NCBI GenBank assembly: GCA_029717555.1
Contig: JAMDHS010000001.1
Span: 124,001 to 188,000, forward strand
Length of the DNA stretch: 64,000 nt
Direction: 5' to 3'
Origin: Peribolospora baueri
Taxonomy: Eukaryota; Basidiomycota; Peribolosporomycetes; Peribolosporales; Peribolosporaceae
The position numbers were made by a program, and so were the translations under genes. Numbering within the stretch: position 1 is the stretch's first letter; each line of letters starts with the position of its first letter. The notes beneath the pieces were generated by a model. That model was not told the DNA's origin. It saw only the letters and a list, made by a program, of their open reading frames with translations, and ran no database searches. Below are positions 21,226-33,392 of this stretch, piece after piece.

Positions 21226-22954
21226 ATGGCGAACCCTTTGCGCAACTTTGTTCATCGGCGCAATCACAAGGAGCGCTCGCAGCCAGTGTTGGTATTCCGT
21301 TCCCATCTTCTCGTGCTTTCCGACTGCCCTGCAGCGCTTCTCTTCTTACCTATCATTCCTCTTTGTCTTTTCCCTTTCCTCATTCCCTCCTGTTCATCAA
21401 ACCGATCAGACACCGCGAGCGTCTGGGTCTTCTGGAGAAGAAGAAAGACTATGTTCTGCGTGCTCGCGATTACCACTCCAAGAGGGACAGGATAAAACGG
21501 TTGCAGGAGAAGGCGGCGGTCAGGAACAAGGATGAGTTTTATTTCGGGATGATCAGGGGAAAGACCGCGGTAGGTACATGGACTAGCTGAACTCGCTGCG
21601 CTTGTGTACTGGACTTGGCGGTTGAAGTGAGAGAGCCCTCGGTGGCGAGGTGATCGAGAATCGCTCACGTCCGTCCTATCCAACGGTTCGCTCCATTGTT
21701 TCCACGGCACGTAGGGAGGCGTGCACATCCAAGACCGGGGCAACCAAGCGCTTCCGAACGGAGTGGTGAAATTGATGAAGTCGCAGGACATCAACTACGT
21801 CCGAACGCAGAGGGCCGCCGGAAAAAAGGTGAGGCGGACGTGGCTTTCTTGCCCCCGTTGTCCTGAGAATTCGAGCTGCTCAGCAACCTCATCTTCTCTG
21901 ATCTTACTCACTGTCCGAGGATATGCTCGCTGACTTTATTCTCAATTATCTTTGACGATTTCAGCGCATCGACGGCCTCGTCCAATCCATCGCCCCTCTC
22001 CTCCCCTTCGCCTCCCGGGATTGGATCGAGTCGGATGAAGACAGGATCGAGGCTCTACGCGCGGTCGGCTTGGTGGCGGCGGAACAGGAAAAGAAGACGC
22101 GAAAAGGGAAGAGCAAGGCAAAAGAGGGGGATGGCACCAGGCATACCGTTTGGGTGGATGAGGAACAGGATGGTGGGTGCACTTGATGGGTTTCTTCGCT
22201 CACCGCGACGTCGTCTTTTTGACGTCCTACAAATTGACTGATGAAGATACGACCTCGGTCATTGACGGCACTCCCTCTCTTTGTGACCTGGCAGCCAAAT
22301 CCTATACCCCCGCAACGCCCAGCCCCTTCTCCGCGGGAGACGGTCTCGACGGCGGCCTGGGCTTGGATAACCTGGACGTCGATTTCGACATGGAGGACGA
22401 CGATTTGGACGACTGGTATGGCGGAGAGGACGTCTCGTCGAACGTGAAAGGCAAGGGCAAGGCAAAGGCCGGGGAGATACCGCTGGATCTCGAAGGCAAG
22501 GACGAAGGCCAGCGAAAGAAGCTTGCACAGGTACGTTTTGGACGAGCCTGCGTCTCACCCGATTTGGCGAACGAGGACCGTCCGTCGCCCTGACGCGCGC
22601 GCTGCTCTGCTCCTCTTTTCTCCTTTCCTGCACGCATTCCGGAACTCGGCCCCGTTCTCGCAGAAACACCTCGCCTCGCTCATCCGAGCGCTCTCCTCCA
22701 GACTGAAGCGGGAACGCCTCTTGGCGTTGACGCAACGGGAAATGGAGCTCCAAAAGCTGCTGATGGGCAAGGGAGCCAAGCGCAAGATCGAGACGGTGAA
22801 GAAGGGAGAGCAAGGCGTCGTGAGTCTCAGCGGCGCCGCCGACGCCAAGGGCGGGCGCAGAACGCCGGGGTTGGCTTTGCCGGGGGAAGATAGTGATGAG
22901 GAGAGGAGGAAGGAGCCGAGGAGGTTCAAGTGGAAGGCGGAGCGGGCCAAGTAG
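21226..22954 (+). CDS. UTP11: U3 snoRNP-associated protein Utp11
   Basis: Six exons (21226-21287, 21410-21569, 21715-21828, 21965-22172, 22247-22530, 22664-22954) give 372 aa. The N-terminal signature is nearly invariant in the family: [49 protein letters not shown] and [17 protein letters not shown], an acidic middle (about 200-235) and a coiled-coil, Lys-rich C-terminus follow, ending [11 protein letters not shown]. Utp11 is a component of the small-subunit processome that processes 18S rRNA in the nucleolus. The protein is longer than yeast Utp11 (250 aa), mainly because of the acidic insert. Intron 1 needs a GTTGGT donor to keep phase. Confidence 0.93.
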
Positions 22955-23625
22955 CGGTAGCAGCGTGTCTGTAGGCAATATAGCGGGTCTCTGCGAGGAG
23001 ACAACGCGTGCCTCTGCTGAGAGAAGAAACATCGGTGTCCGAATGCGAGAGCAGATGTGTGCCTGCCGAGCGTCCTCGCATGTCTACCGTCCATCATAGG
23101 TACCGTTGAGTCAGTACTGCAGTGGGGGACCACGCGGGAATCCTCAACGCTGCAGTTCTATTTTCTTTTTTCTTTTGCATTTTGCATTTTGCATTCTCAT
23201 TCTTTGCTCTTTACTTTTTATTTTATATTTCCATTCTTATACTCATCCATCCCTCTACTCTTCGCCCGTTTGGATTGCCTCGTGGGCGAAGAGAAGATAA
23301 TTGTCCAACGCCCCTCTGACACCCTTGGCCCTCCACTATTCATCTCCGCGTCTTTTATCTTGGCCGTTGCGGGTGGTGAAAGGGAAGAGGCTTCCTGCCC
23401 AAGTGCAAGCAAGTCATGGGCATGGCACGTTAGACATGTTCTGCCAAAGAAGGTAGCTATCCCTATATAGCAAAACAATGCGTGGCGCCAAAGGAGAGGA
23501 AATCGTCGGACATGACCGCGGTGGTCGCAAAGCCCGGGGCTGAGGTAGGGGGCCCTGCGTATAAAACAAAACGCGTACCCCCATGCGCTTGACCCACCAG
23601 CTGCCAGCGCTGAGGGATCGGCCGT
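22955..23625. other. Convergent intergenic region UTP11 / NTE1
   Basis: This 671-bp gap lies between two 3' ends. Apart from a T-rich block at 23158-23245 containing three TTTTGCA units, I see no structure. The T-rich block probably serves 3'-end formation of one or both genes. Confidence 0.5.
23158..23245. repeat. T-rich block with TTTTGCA triplication
   Basis: An 88-base stretch that is mostly T and A in a G+C-rich context. It includes three head-to-tail TTTTGCA copies (about 23175-23200) and several TTTTATTT words. It lies 200 bases beyond the UTP11 stop. Confidence 0.6.
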
Positions 23626-26600
23626 TTAAATCGAGTTTCTGCGAGCCGACCGTCCCCTCCTCCTGCTCGTCTCCATCCCCGCCTCCTTACCCGTGTCGGT
23701 ACCTGAAGGCAATCTTCCCTCGGTGTCGAACTCGTCGAGCATCCTCCGAGCCGCGTCGTACCCGACCGCCTGGATCTCTCCGAACTTTTTGAACTCCAGC
23801 GTGCCAAAGCTCTCCACAGGCATCCGCAGGTAGAGACACTCCGGCGTCGATTTGGCTTCCTCTAGGGTCCTGACGGAAGACACGCTGTTTTCCGGCGGAG
23901 ACGATGGAGATGGCAATGCTGGCTGAGCTGACTGACACGGATGGCAGTGGGTTCTAGGTCATGCAAGGTTAACACTCACTATGCCAGCCTGCTCTGGATG
24001 TCTGGAATGCTGGGAATATTCCGCGCATCGCTCCAGGGATTATACCGGTTGAGAAGGACCCACCAACCCGAGAGGGAATCGCCGAAGGTCTGCGGCGAAG
24101 TGTCGTCGATCGAACCCACATCGACGGCAAAGACGGTCGAAGCACCCATGGCGAGCATGACGGAGACGGGTAGGTTGTCGACATAGCCTCCGTCGGCCAG
24201 CATATTGCCATCATCAACGAGCGGGGGAAGGAAGCCAGCGAGCGTCATGGATGCGCGCACATACCGCCATGCGTAACCGTTCGTGTGTACGTCCATTCTG
24301 CTCCACGTGAGGTTGGTCGTGTTGCAGAAGTAGGGAAGCCACATGTCCTCGATGTGCTGTGAGAAGAAACGCGTAGAAAGACCCCGTAAGTCCGTCCGTT
24401 TCTCAACCTCGAACTCCGACCGAAACGCATTAAGATAAAGACAGACTGACAGAGTCCCTAAAAGCCTTGAAAATTCCTCTGTTGAACTCGTGTCCGGTGG
24501 TGTAACTGACGACGGGGTAGGTGAGATCACTCAAGATCCTCCACAAGCTCCCAATCCGGCCAGCAAACTTCTTCGTGCGCCCGATCGTGGATACGAGATC
24601 GGCCTCGCTGGCGTACAGCCCTCCCACGAAACTGCCGATGCTCGTTCCTCCGATCATGTCAATCGGCATTCCGCGCTCTTCGAGAGCTCGAATGACTCCG
24701 AGGTGTGCGCACCCTCTCGCTCCACCTCCGCCGAGGACGAGGCCAATGCTTTTCCCGCACAGGCGTCTAGCAAGGCGCGCGAAGTCGGAGAGGTGATGAG
24801 CCCTCCGAGGATACGCGTCGTCAATGTTCACGCCCCTGTAGCGCTGGATGCCGCTCTGTACTTTCTGCTTCAAGTTCTTGAAAGCCTGCACAGGCGCCGG
24901 CTCCACAAAGACGGGTAGAGGGCGCGTGCGCACGACGCCGGGCATCTCCACGTGGTGGTGCGCGTGGATCCAAGGTCGCTCCTTAAGCCATTGGCGCGTT
25001 GATCCGGCGTGAACACTGCGCTCCGGATGGAGCAAAACGAGCTCCTTGCGAGCGGTGGTCTTGATGCCTGTCAGCAAGCGCTCGTACTCTCCCACGCTCG
25101 GATCATCTCCGAGCCCGAGGAGAAGGATGCAGTCCGCCTGACGGATGCTCGTCTGCGTCCAGGCAGAGCTGACGGCAGTGTCGACGACATACAGCACGAT
25201 CCGATATTTCTGCTCCTGGTCCGCAAGCCATCCCGCCAGCTTGAGTTTGCCCATGCGGGAAAAGGCGTGTCGACCAAGGACAGACATTACACGGGCCTGG
25301 TTCAAGAAGGCCGTCGGCGCGCCGATGTCCTCGAACGAGTTTCGCAATCGAGTGGCAAACTCGGTGACGGGGATGTGACGCGTGACCGGCAGGATTGCGA
25401 TCGTCTTGAGGTTGAAGTTGTTTCGGCAGATGTCCGGCGCTCCGGGGATGGCCTGGCTGGCGAAGCGTTTGGACTTCTTCTCAAGCTCCTTACTTACTCT
25501 CCTCGCGATGATGCGCGAGATCTGAATAGTGATCGCGGGATGGCGTATGGAAATGGCGTTGAAGAGCGTCATGGGCATCCGCGCGAGTTCGGAGTCCCGA
25601 ATAGCGTGGAGCGTCGAAGGACGCTTCGAGTTTGTGATGACCTCGAGCTCCCCGACGCTATCTCCTTGACCGTACTCGTTCAGCACCTCCACGCCGCCGC
25701 CTGCCTTCTCGGTGATCGACCTCAGACGGCCGTTGATGACGATGTAGAAAGAGTCGGCCTCATCGCCCTCCCTGTGAATGACCTGCCCGGCATTTACTTG
25801 CTGCCAGTCGAGTGCAGAGTCAATGTGAAGGACTGTGAACGCAACGCCGTCGCCATATGTATCCAACGAATCGAGTCAGCTGTGTCTATTTGAGCGGGAG
25901 CCTGGTTTCAATCGGAGAGGGAGAAGAAAAAGACTCACGCAGTGGGGACATCAAACTTATCAACCTCTTGCACAGAGTCAAGAGCACAATCGGCCGCTTC
26001 TCCATAATCTTCTCCAGCGCGTGGGCGGGCAAAAAGCCGACGTAGACATCCGTCTTCGCCCTGATGTCGACATAGCTCGCCATTCCGCAGAGGCTAGCCA
26101 AGTAGCCGGCGATGCCGCCCGCCTTAACGGTGAAGAGTGAGGTGGGCGCGTTGCTGTCTCCCGGCAGCGACTGAGAGTTGGTGCGACGCGCAGTGGTGGG
26201 GGACACGGGTGACGTGGGAGAGGCTGATCCGCGTCGAGGTTGATCAGACGATCGTCGAGAGGCGCCGGACCTTGCCGTCGTGGCGAGCTTTGGATGGTGC
26301 GCATGGGCGCCAGAGGGTTGCGAGCGTGGCATCTTCTCGCTGGAACCTAAGGCTGGTGAGCGCACCTTATCCTGACGACCCTTGGCACCTCCAGCGGGTT
26401 TGATATTGGGCTCTTCTCCGCCAGGCGTCTCCGGCGGAACGAGGACTTCGAGGAATCCGTCAATGACGAAGAACAGCCCTGCGTTCCTCTCTCCCGCTTT
26501 GACTAGAGCAGAACCCCGAGGGAAGAAGAGGACCTCAACCTCGTTTTCCAGCTCGTGCGTGCTTCCGCCGGTGAGACTGCTAGCTGTGATGCTACTCGAG

Positions 26601-29600
26601 TTTTCGTCTTCGCCCATGGCGGCCTCGAGAAGGGTCAAGCTGCTGAATGCGCTGTTCGATACGGCAGTCCGCTGCAAAGCATGATCGTTGGCAGGGATCC
26701 AAGGGCTAGCCTCAGCGCTCGGCGGCTGGCTCAAAGGCGGCTGGGTCAAACCGATGCTCTTGGCCAAACTGTCCATCACTGCGTCTCGCAGATCAAAGTC
26801 TTCGCCCAATTGTTTCCGATCGTCCAACTCGCCAGACAGAGGAGAGCTCGTGCCCGTCGCGGTAGGTTCCGTGGAGCGAACGGCGTGAGTGGGAGGCATG
26901 CCTCGACCGATTTTGGGCGTTGGCAGGCCTTGGGGGATGTAAGATTGGCGAAAGCCTTCGGTTGTGCCCGTCATGCTCAGCAGGTCACCGGGGCCAACGT
27001 GTCGTCTGCCCGTGGGAGCCTTGGTGCTCTTCCTCGGGTGCCCAGAAGGAGTCTTGGGAGGCGAGCGGCTCCAGTCACTCGCGCCGCTCTTCGTTCGCGA
27101 GGCCTCGCGAGGGGGGGAGGTGAAGCAATCGCTATCACCCCCAGTATCGGTCTCATCCGAGCCTGTATTTCTCGACGACGCAGGTTCGGGTAAGAAGCGT
27201 TGACGAAGGCGCTCCATGCCACCCTTCTCGTAAAATACGGAGGGTAGTGGATAGCAGGCGAGCTCGTTGATTGCCTTCTCCGTCCGAATCACTTCCTTGG
27301 TGAGGCCGAGGTATTTGTGGGCCGTGTGGAAAGTGACTCGTGCGAGCCGAGTGAGAATAACTGGGAGCAACCATTGGGTGACGGACAAGTAATGTAACGT
27401 GAGCTAACCTCCCCTCTGAATTCGACCTCATCCATTCACTCAGCCACCAATTAAAACCACCCCAAAGGCCTACCTTGAACGATATGAGCGGCAGCATTCG
27501 GAAACTTTTTGGTAAGCCTCCTGAACGCCTCGGCAGGGATGACAGCCAGTGTCGTATCGACTGTAGCTCTGGCCACCGTGCCAGGCACGCCCGCCCTGGC
27601 ATATCCCGACGGTTTACTTCTTTCACCGCCACTGAATACGCTGGCAGTGCTGAGCCTGGAATTAGACGGGGCGCGAGAACGAAATCGGGCGCTTTCGTAT
27701 TCCCAAGGCGAGGTGGGGCCGCTCGGAGGCGTCTGACGGTCGTAGGTGCCGGAGCAAGGAAACTTCAGAATGTCCGAAGGGGCCATCGCCGGATTGTGGT
27801 GATCGGCGCTGGAGGCAGGTGCGATGGTAGACGATCCTGCTCGCCCGGGTGCGACGGCGTCGTTGGGCGTTACTCCCGGAGAAGCGGACGCGTCTGAGTC
27901 GGCTCGAATGGTATCGGCATCTTGCTCGCTGCCGATCTCGGCGGAGTAAAGAGGATCGCCTTGAACAGTCGAGCCGTCGGATATGCCGCTCGAGGAGCGG
28001 CCATGGGCAGTTCCTGTATTGCCTGCGTCACCGAGAGCGTGCACGTCGTCGTGGCCCTTGAGAGGGTTAGGAGAGCCTGTTTCAGACCTTGGGCGAGATG
28101 TCAATACTGATTGTGGGGAACCATGGGATTCTAACGAGAAATCGGTCGGATGCGGTAGCCGGGCAACCATGGGTGACCGCCCTTGGACGCTGCTGCCTCT
28201 CCGTCCGCAGGAGATGCTCCCGACAGACCTTCGGTAATGATGTCCTGGTGTGTTGGAACGAGTACCGTTTGTAGATGGCCTGTTGACGTCCCTCCTCGTG
28301 CTGTCTTCCTCGTATCGGAGCCTGACATCCTCGGTGAAGAGGCTGAGGATGGTGAACAGGCTGCTTAACGTACCACCGTTCTCCACCTCGTTAAGGAGCT
28401 GGTAGCCCCGGCCTTCTTCGTCGTCGTCCTCGAAGACGTCCAGCGACGGATCGTTAGGATCCCGTGGGCGATCAGTGGGCGCAAAAACTTGAACGTGGCC
28501 ATCAATAACGATGTAGAAGGAGAGGTCGTTGTCCAGCGACAGCGAGTCTCCAGCGATTAAACGGCGAGTCTGCAGGTGCCGAGCGAGCTCATGAAATACC
28601 TGTGCATTGGCGCATAAGAATAGAAAAAGAGAAAGAGAATCAGATAATGAGTCGAGGAGCTTTCTGACCATTTTCAGCCGTCCCTCAGATCTCACCGGCT
28701 TCTCCAAAAACCCGAAGATACGAATCGCTTGGAGAAACTCGTCGAGATAATTATGGAAGGAAGGGGGCCCATCTCCGGAAGCAGCGACATCGGGGTGGAG
28801 GTTGAAATTTTCGTCTTTCTCGAGAGGTTCCTCCCGAAGAGCGCTGTAACGGTTCAGGTAGCGGTATCGGACGACGAGAAAAGCGACACTCAAGAGGACG
28901 ATGGTGAGGCCGAAGAGCGCGGGGAAATGGAGCTGCAAAACGGGCGGATGAAAAAAAAACAGGGAACAGGAAGGGCATGGTCAGTGAAAATGGCGCCTCA
29001 TGCCGTCGACGGCCGGTGGCGGTCACTCCTCCTCTCGACCGCACGTCTTTAAAGGGAGCGCGGAGGGACGACAGAAGTGCGCACCTGGAGTGTGAGAGAG
29101 TAGGACAACACAGCGTAGACGGCCTTGGGTACGGTGATAGTGGTGAAGGCAACCAGAGCCGAAACGAAGGAGAGAAAGGCGACTGGAGGAGGACGAAGGT
29201 GGAGAGTCCATCGGTGGATGCAGATGTGGACGCGTAGATGCAGGCGAGAACGTGGGCGGGGACGAGATAGGACGGCCAAAAGCAGTCAGTTAGCAATTCT
29301 CCAGCGTCCAGCTAAGCTTAGCACGGCGCTTTGGCGAGATGAGGCCCTCAAGTCAAGTCACTCTGTCGTCCCCACCCCCTTCCTCCTCTCCGCCGCCTCC
29401 GCCTCCGCCTCCGCCTCCTCCCTCCCTTCTATGCGTTGGCTCTTCACAGTTCCGATCGTCCCGCACTAAAAACTCACCCACGAAACTGAATGCGGCCTGC
29501 AAGACGGCCGCGACGGGGTTGGCTGTCGAGCCCTCTGCCACCGACTCTGTTGCGGCCCAAGCGCCGGACAGGTGGGCGAGCAGGAGATGACAGAGAATGT

Positions 29601-29613
29601 GGGCGTCCGCCAT
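23626..29613 (-). CDS. NTE1: Lysophospholipase NTE1 (neuropathy target esterase family)
   Basis: Eight exons (29613-29478, 29182-29085, 28932-28696, 28599-27474, 27360-25939, 25832-24451, 24356-23980, 23884-23626) encode 1678 aa, almost exactly the yeast Nte1 length. Hydrophobic segments occupy the first 110 residues. Three cyclic-nucleotide-binding-like domains follow, around 158-300 (FHELARHLQTRRLIAGDSL), 740-850 (ALVKAGERNAGLFFVIDGF) and 1010-1130 (QVIHREGDEADSFYIVING). The patatin domain has GGGGARGCAHLG (about 1373), the GTSIGS nucleophile elbow (Ser about 1405) and the DGGYVDN catalytic Asp (about 1521). NTE1 deacylates phosphatidylcholine to glycerophosphocholine at the ER. Long Ser-rich linkers separate the sensor domains. 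The triplet-rich stretch 29395-29425 lies in intron 1. Confidence 0.96.
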
Positions 29614-29866
29614 TGCGTTAGGATGGCGTCGAGGCGCGAGAGCAAGGTCAGCTAGGTGTAGCCGGGTGATTAAACGGCAGAGCGACCGATCGAGGTTAGC
29701 ACGTGACCGCGACCGGGGCTTTTGGACGAGCCACGGCCGACTTGGGCGTTGCTTCTTCCCCTCCTCCATCACCCCCTCCACAGATGGCAGTCGCCAGCAG
29801 GAGGCGCCTCATAGTTACACAACCGCAGAGCCAAGGCCCTTCCAGGGTGCTACCCCACGGCGCGCT
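29614..29866. promoter_or_regulatory. Divergent promoter NTE1 / GATA protein
   Basis: A 253-bp gap between start codons on opposite strands. No TATA box is obvious. A CACGTGAC word sits at about 29699. It is short enough that the 5' leaders of the two genes may overlap regulatory sites. Confidence 0.45.
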
Positions 29867-32800
29867 ATGGTCCTCCTAGACTTGCCGCGTCGCGACCCTG
29901 ACCCGCTTGCCACTTTCCGCGAAGAGCCGGGCCACCCTTCAGACGGCCGGCAACCACTAAAGGAACAGGTCGTCTTCTTCGATCTTCCAACGACAAACGA
30001 GCCGCCAAAGAAGGGAGAAGCAGAGACAAATCTCAGTTTGAACGGGTGCGTGAGTGAGCGAGCAGGATGTTCAACGTCATACCCGGATGGATAATAGTAC
30101 CTTGCGACCGTCCAGGAAACAGGAGGTCCTGACGTTGTCCATCTCTTCCCATCCAGACTCGTCCTCCAACAATCTCTTCGTCAATCGCGCCAGTTCTACT
30201 TGCACTCCTTTCTACCCGTCTATTCGACAAAGGTCCGCAACGGTCCTCACGTCCCCGTAGCTTCCACCTCCACCTCTCCTCCGCCCGTCCTCGTCCAACT
30301 CGGCCTTGCAGATGTCGTTCTTGGCCCTCACATTTTTTACCGCACTAGAATATGGGAGGTCAGGGAAGAGCAGCAGGTCAGATATGCTTACTCCTCGCCC
30401 GCAGCACCTTCTAGGATGGACAAAGGCAAGGGTGCGGCCGTCCCAGCTACGCAGCGAGCCGCCGCCGCCGCCTCTTCTCAGTCACCCTCGACTCCCAGGA
30501 CGCCTTCTGCCCCAACACCTCGTCCACAGGTGCCTGGTCCTCCCCAGCCTACTCGGCCCATTTCCTCAGCTTCTACCGCTGCGTCGTCAGCTCGGCCGCC
30601 TCCCACAGCTGCACCTGCTTGGCCCCCTCCCACGTCCACGCCTCGGCCGTCAGCGCCAGCATCGACACCTCGACCACCTCCACCTCCCCCGTCCACATCT
30701 GCCCGTCCATCTGCAGCACCACCAGTGAACGCCGAGCTAGTAGCTAGAGTTAACGCGGCAGCATCGGCGAATCCCGCGCTGTCCCATCTCCTCCATTTGG
30801 CCGCATCAGGCAGAGCGAATCAGGAGCAGCTTAAGGCTTTGGGCGTCTGGATCCAAGCCATCACCACGCAGGCCGCGCGCGAGGGCGTCTTTCTCACAGT
30901 CGGAAGCCCCGCATCGACCCCTTCTCCGGCAACGCCACCGATCGTGGCAAATCAGCCGCCGAGACCGCCTCCTCCACGACCGCCTGCCCCGTCGCGTTCT
31001 CCAGCCTCGACGTCGTCTCCTGCCGTCGGCACATCGTCGGTGAAGATGCGTAACCATTCTACACCCCGAAATCCACCCTATGCTCGTCCCGTGGCTCAAG
31101 TTCCGCCGCCTGTGCCTCCTCCATCTCTCGGACCGCCGAAAATCGTCCTCGAGTTCAAGGAGAACTCCTCCACGCGCTTCATCCTCCCTCTCGACGAGGC
31201 CCTCATTGAACGCACGACGCCGCTCTATCCATTGCCGGACGGCGGCGGGGAGAGCAAGGCTGAAGTCCGCTTGAGTCTGTTATTGCCGCTCGTCAAGGGG
31301 GATGCGGGGGAGGAGAAGGCCAAGAAGAAAGCCAAGCAGAGAGAGAAAGAAAAGAAGGCCAGGAAGGCGGAGGCGGCCGCCGCTGCCGCCCAGGCCACCC
31401 CAGGCGGATCGTCAGAATCATCAGGGACAGGTCCTGCAGTCGGGCCTGGAACACCCGCACCGATGACCCCGTTGCCACCATCTATTGGTCCATCGGCACG
31501 TGCAAACACCGTCAACTCGCCAGCTCCGCCAGAGTCGGCAGCTCCTGTGGACGCATCGGGGAAGCCCACGCCGTCTTCAGAGGAACTCGCAGTGGGGGCG
31601 ATCAAGGACGAGGAACCCGGCCGTCAACGTGAGGTGAAGGAAAAAGCGAAACCGACAGACGGGGACAAGACGAAAGGAAAGGAACAGAAGAATGCTGACG
31701 ATGCGCCTGCAGAGGAACAGGGTCCTCGCACACCGCTGACGATCCGACTCGTCGCCGTCGACGCGATGGTATGGGACGTTTTCGGGCGGTGCCTGACGCT
31801 CAAGCGGAAAACCGGAAAACCGGAAGATGAGAGTGAGAAGTACAGAGAGGTGTATAAAAGAATTGTCGAGGCGGTGAGTTGAACTTTCTCCGCTTGTTCG
31901 TTGCGCCGCGCTTTGCGTCGTCGTCGTTCGTTGGAAACGTTTGTCCGCGCTTGAAACTTGAACAGCTGGCTGAGATGTGAAACGCGTTTTGGTCTTTCTT
32001 TGCATTGCGTGCCGGCAATGCCCCCCTCGCCCTCCCTGACTTGTTTTCTTACCGTCACCAACGCTCTCAGATGAAATCCCATCCAGCGCCACCAAGGCAA
32101 TATCTGAACCTCACCGCCGCCCCAGGTCAACTCCCCAAGGGCCTCGAGGAGCACCTTGTGGAAAAGTTCACCCCGCAGCTCGTCCGGCACTCCACGCGGC
32201 CCCTTCCAAAGCGCAAGGTGCCGACAGCGAGGGGCGGGATCGCACAGGGGCCTTCTCGAACACCCTTTGGCGGCGGTTTTGGCAGCGGAGAGCGGGAGGG
32301 GGAGGACCCGGTGGGAGGATATGGAGGCAAGAGGGAGGGAGATGGGCCGGCTTTGGGGACGATGTTAGGTAGGCGAGCGAGCGGAGGCCCCGACGATGGG
32401 TTCGGGATGGGAGCGGGGGCGGTGGATGGCACGTCATGTCCGCCAAAGCCGAAGAGGATCCGGCACGTGGCGCTACACAACCCTGATGGGACTAGGAAGA
32501 GCTGTGGAGCGTGTGGGAAGACGAAGACGCCGCTTTGGAGGAGGGGGCCTAAGGGTCCTTCGACACGTGAGTCGTCAGGCGACGGTCTAGGCTCGTCCCA
32601 TCCAGATCCTTGTTGGTCATGACTGATCGTTCCCCCCATTTTTTGTTCCTCTCCCGCACCGACCCGATCAGTGTGCAACGCGTGCGGAGCGAAATGGAGA
32701 GCGGGCCGATTGGTCGTGCCCGACGTCGCCCCGCCGCCAATATTCGAACTGGACGAGCTGGAGGCCATGGGCATCGCTCCCACTCCCACTACTGTCCCTG

Positions 32801-32886
32801 CCCCTACCGTACCTACGCCCGCACCCGCGCCTGCCCTCGCATCGGATCCCACTCCGACCCTGGCGCCGTCTGGTTCTCCTCCATGA
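29867..32886 (+). CDS. GATA-type zinc-finger protein
   Basis: Four exons (29867-30045, 30157-31873, 32071-32566, 32672-32886) give 868 aa. A single C-terminal GATA finger (about 778-803) reads CGACGKTKTPLWRRGPKGPS then TLCNACGAKWRAGRL. The spacing is C-X2-C-X18-C-X2-C and intron 3 cuts the loop. The N-terminal 165 residues look folded (FFDLPTTNE, LVLQQSLRQSRQFYLHSFL, DVVLGPHIFYRTRIWEVR). Then come a Pro/Ala/Thr-rich linker, a strand-rich patch PPKIVLEFKENSSTRFILP (about 410-430), a Lys/Ala coiled segment and another conserved-looking block (about 620-700). DNA binding to GATA/WGATAR sites is expected. I do not recognise the N-terminal module, so nutrient regulation or chromatin function are both open. 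An internal in-frame ATG at 30416 could yield a shorter form. Confidence 0.8.
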
Positions 32887-33392
32887 TGGCCGTATCCTCC
32901 TGTCTGCCCAGGTACCTGAATCACACTATGTAATTACTTGAACGGCAGTCGAGAGCGGCGGCGGGAGGGAGGGGATGAGAAAGAATGCGGACTACCCGTC
33001 GACAGCGTTTGGAAGTCTGAATTTAATGGTCTGATCGAGTGAATCGATTGGAGAAGGGGTATCCTCTATTCCCCACGACTTCAAGCTGACCGGGGTGAAA
33101 TGTACTATTCCGACCATCGCCGTGCCTCTCCACTATTCCAGCGCAGTTGTGAGACTTTTTACAAGATGAAGGAGAGTGGTGAACATGAGAATGGATTGAG
33201 CAACCGCATAAAACTTGGCATGGCGTCCCTCGCCCCCGCAAAGTGGCTCGTGCACTGCCCGATCACGTGCGGCGTCGATGGAAAGGCCGATCATGCTGCG
33301 ATGGACACTCTCCGCCTCTTCCACCCTCACTGCTCGTATCTTGGCCGCCTCGACCATTTTTGCACCACACTGGACGCACTCTGACAGCTGTC
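32887..33392. other. Intergenic region after the GATA gene
   Basis: About 500 bases between tandem genes, presumably the GATA 3' UTR and the promoter of the F-box-like gene. I see no gene, repeat or clear core promoter. Confidence 0.45.
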
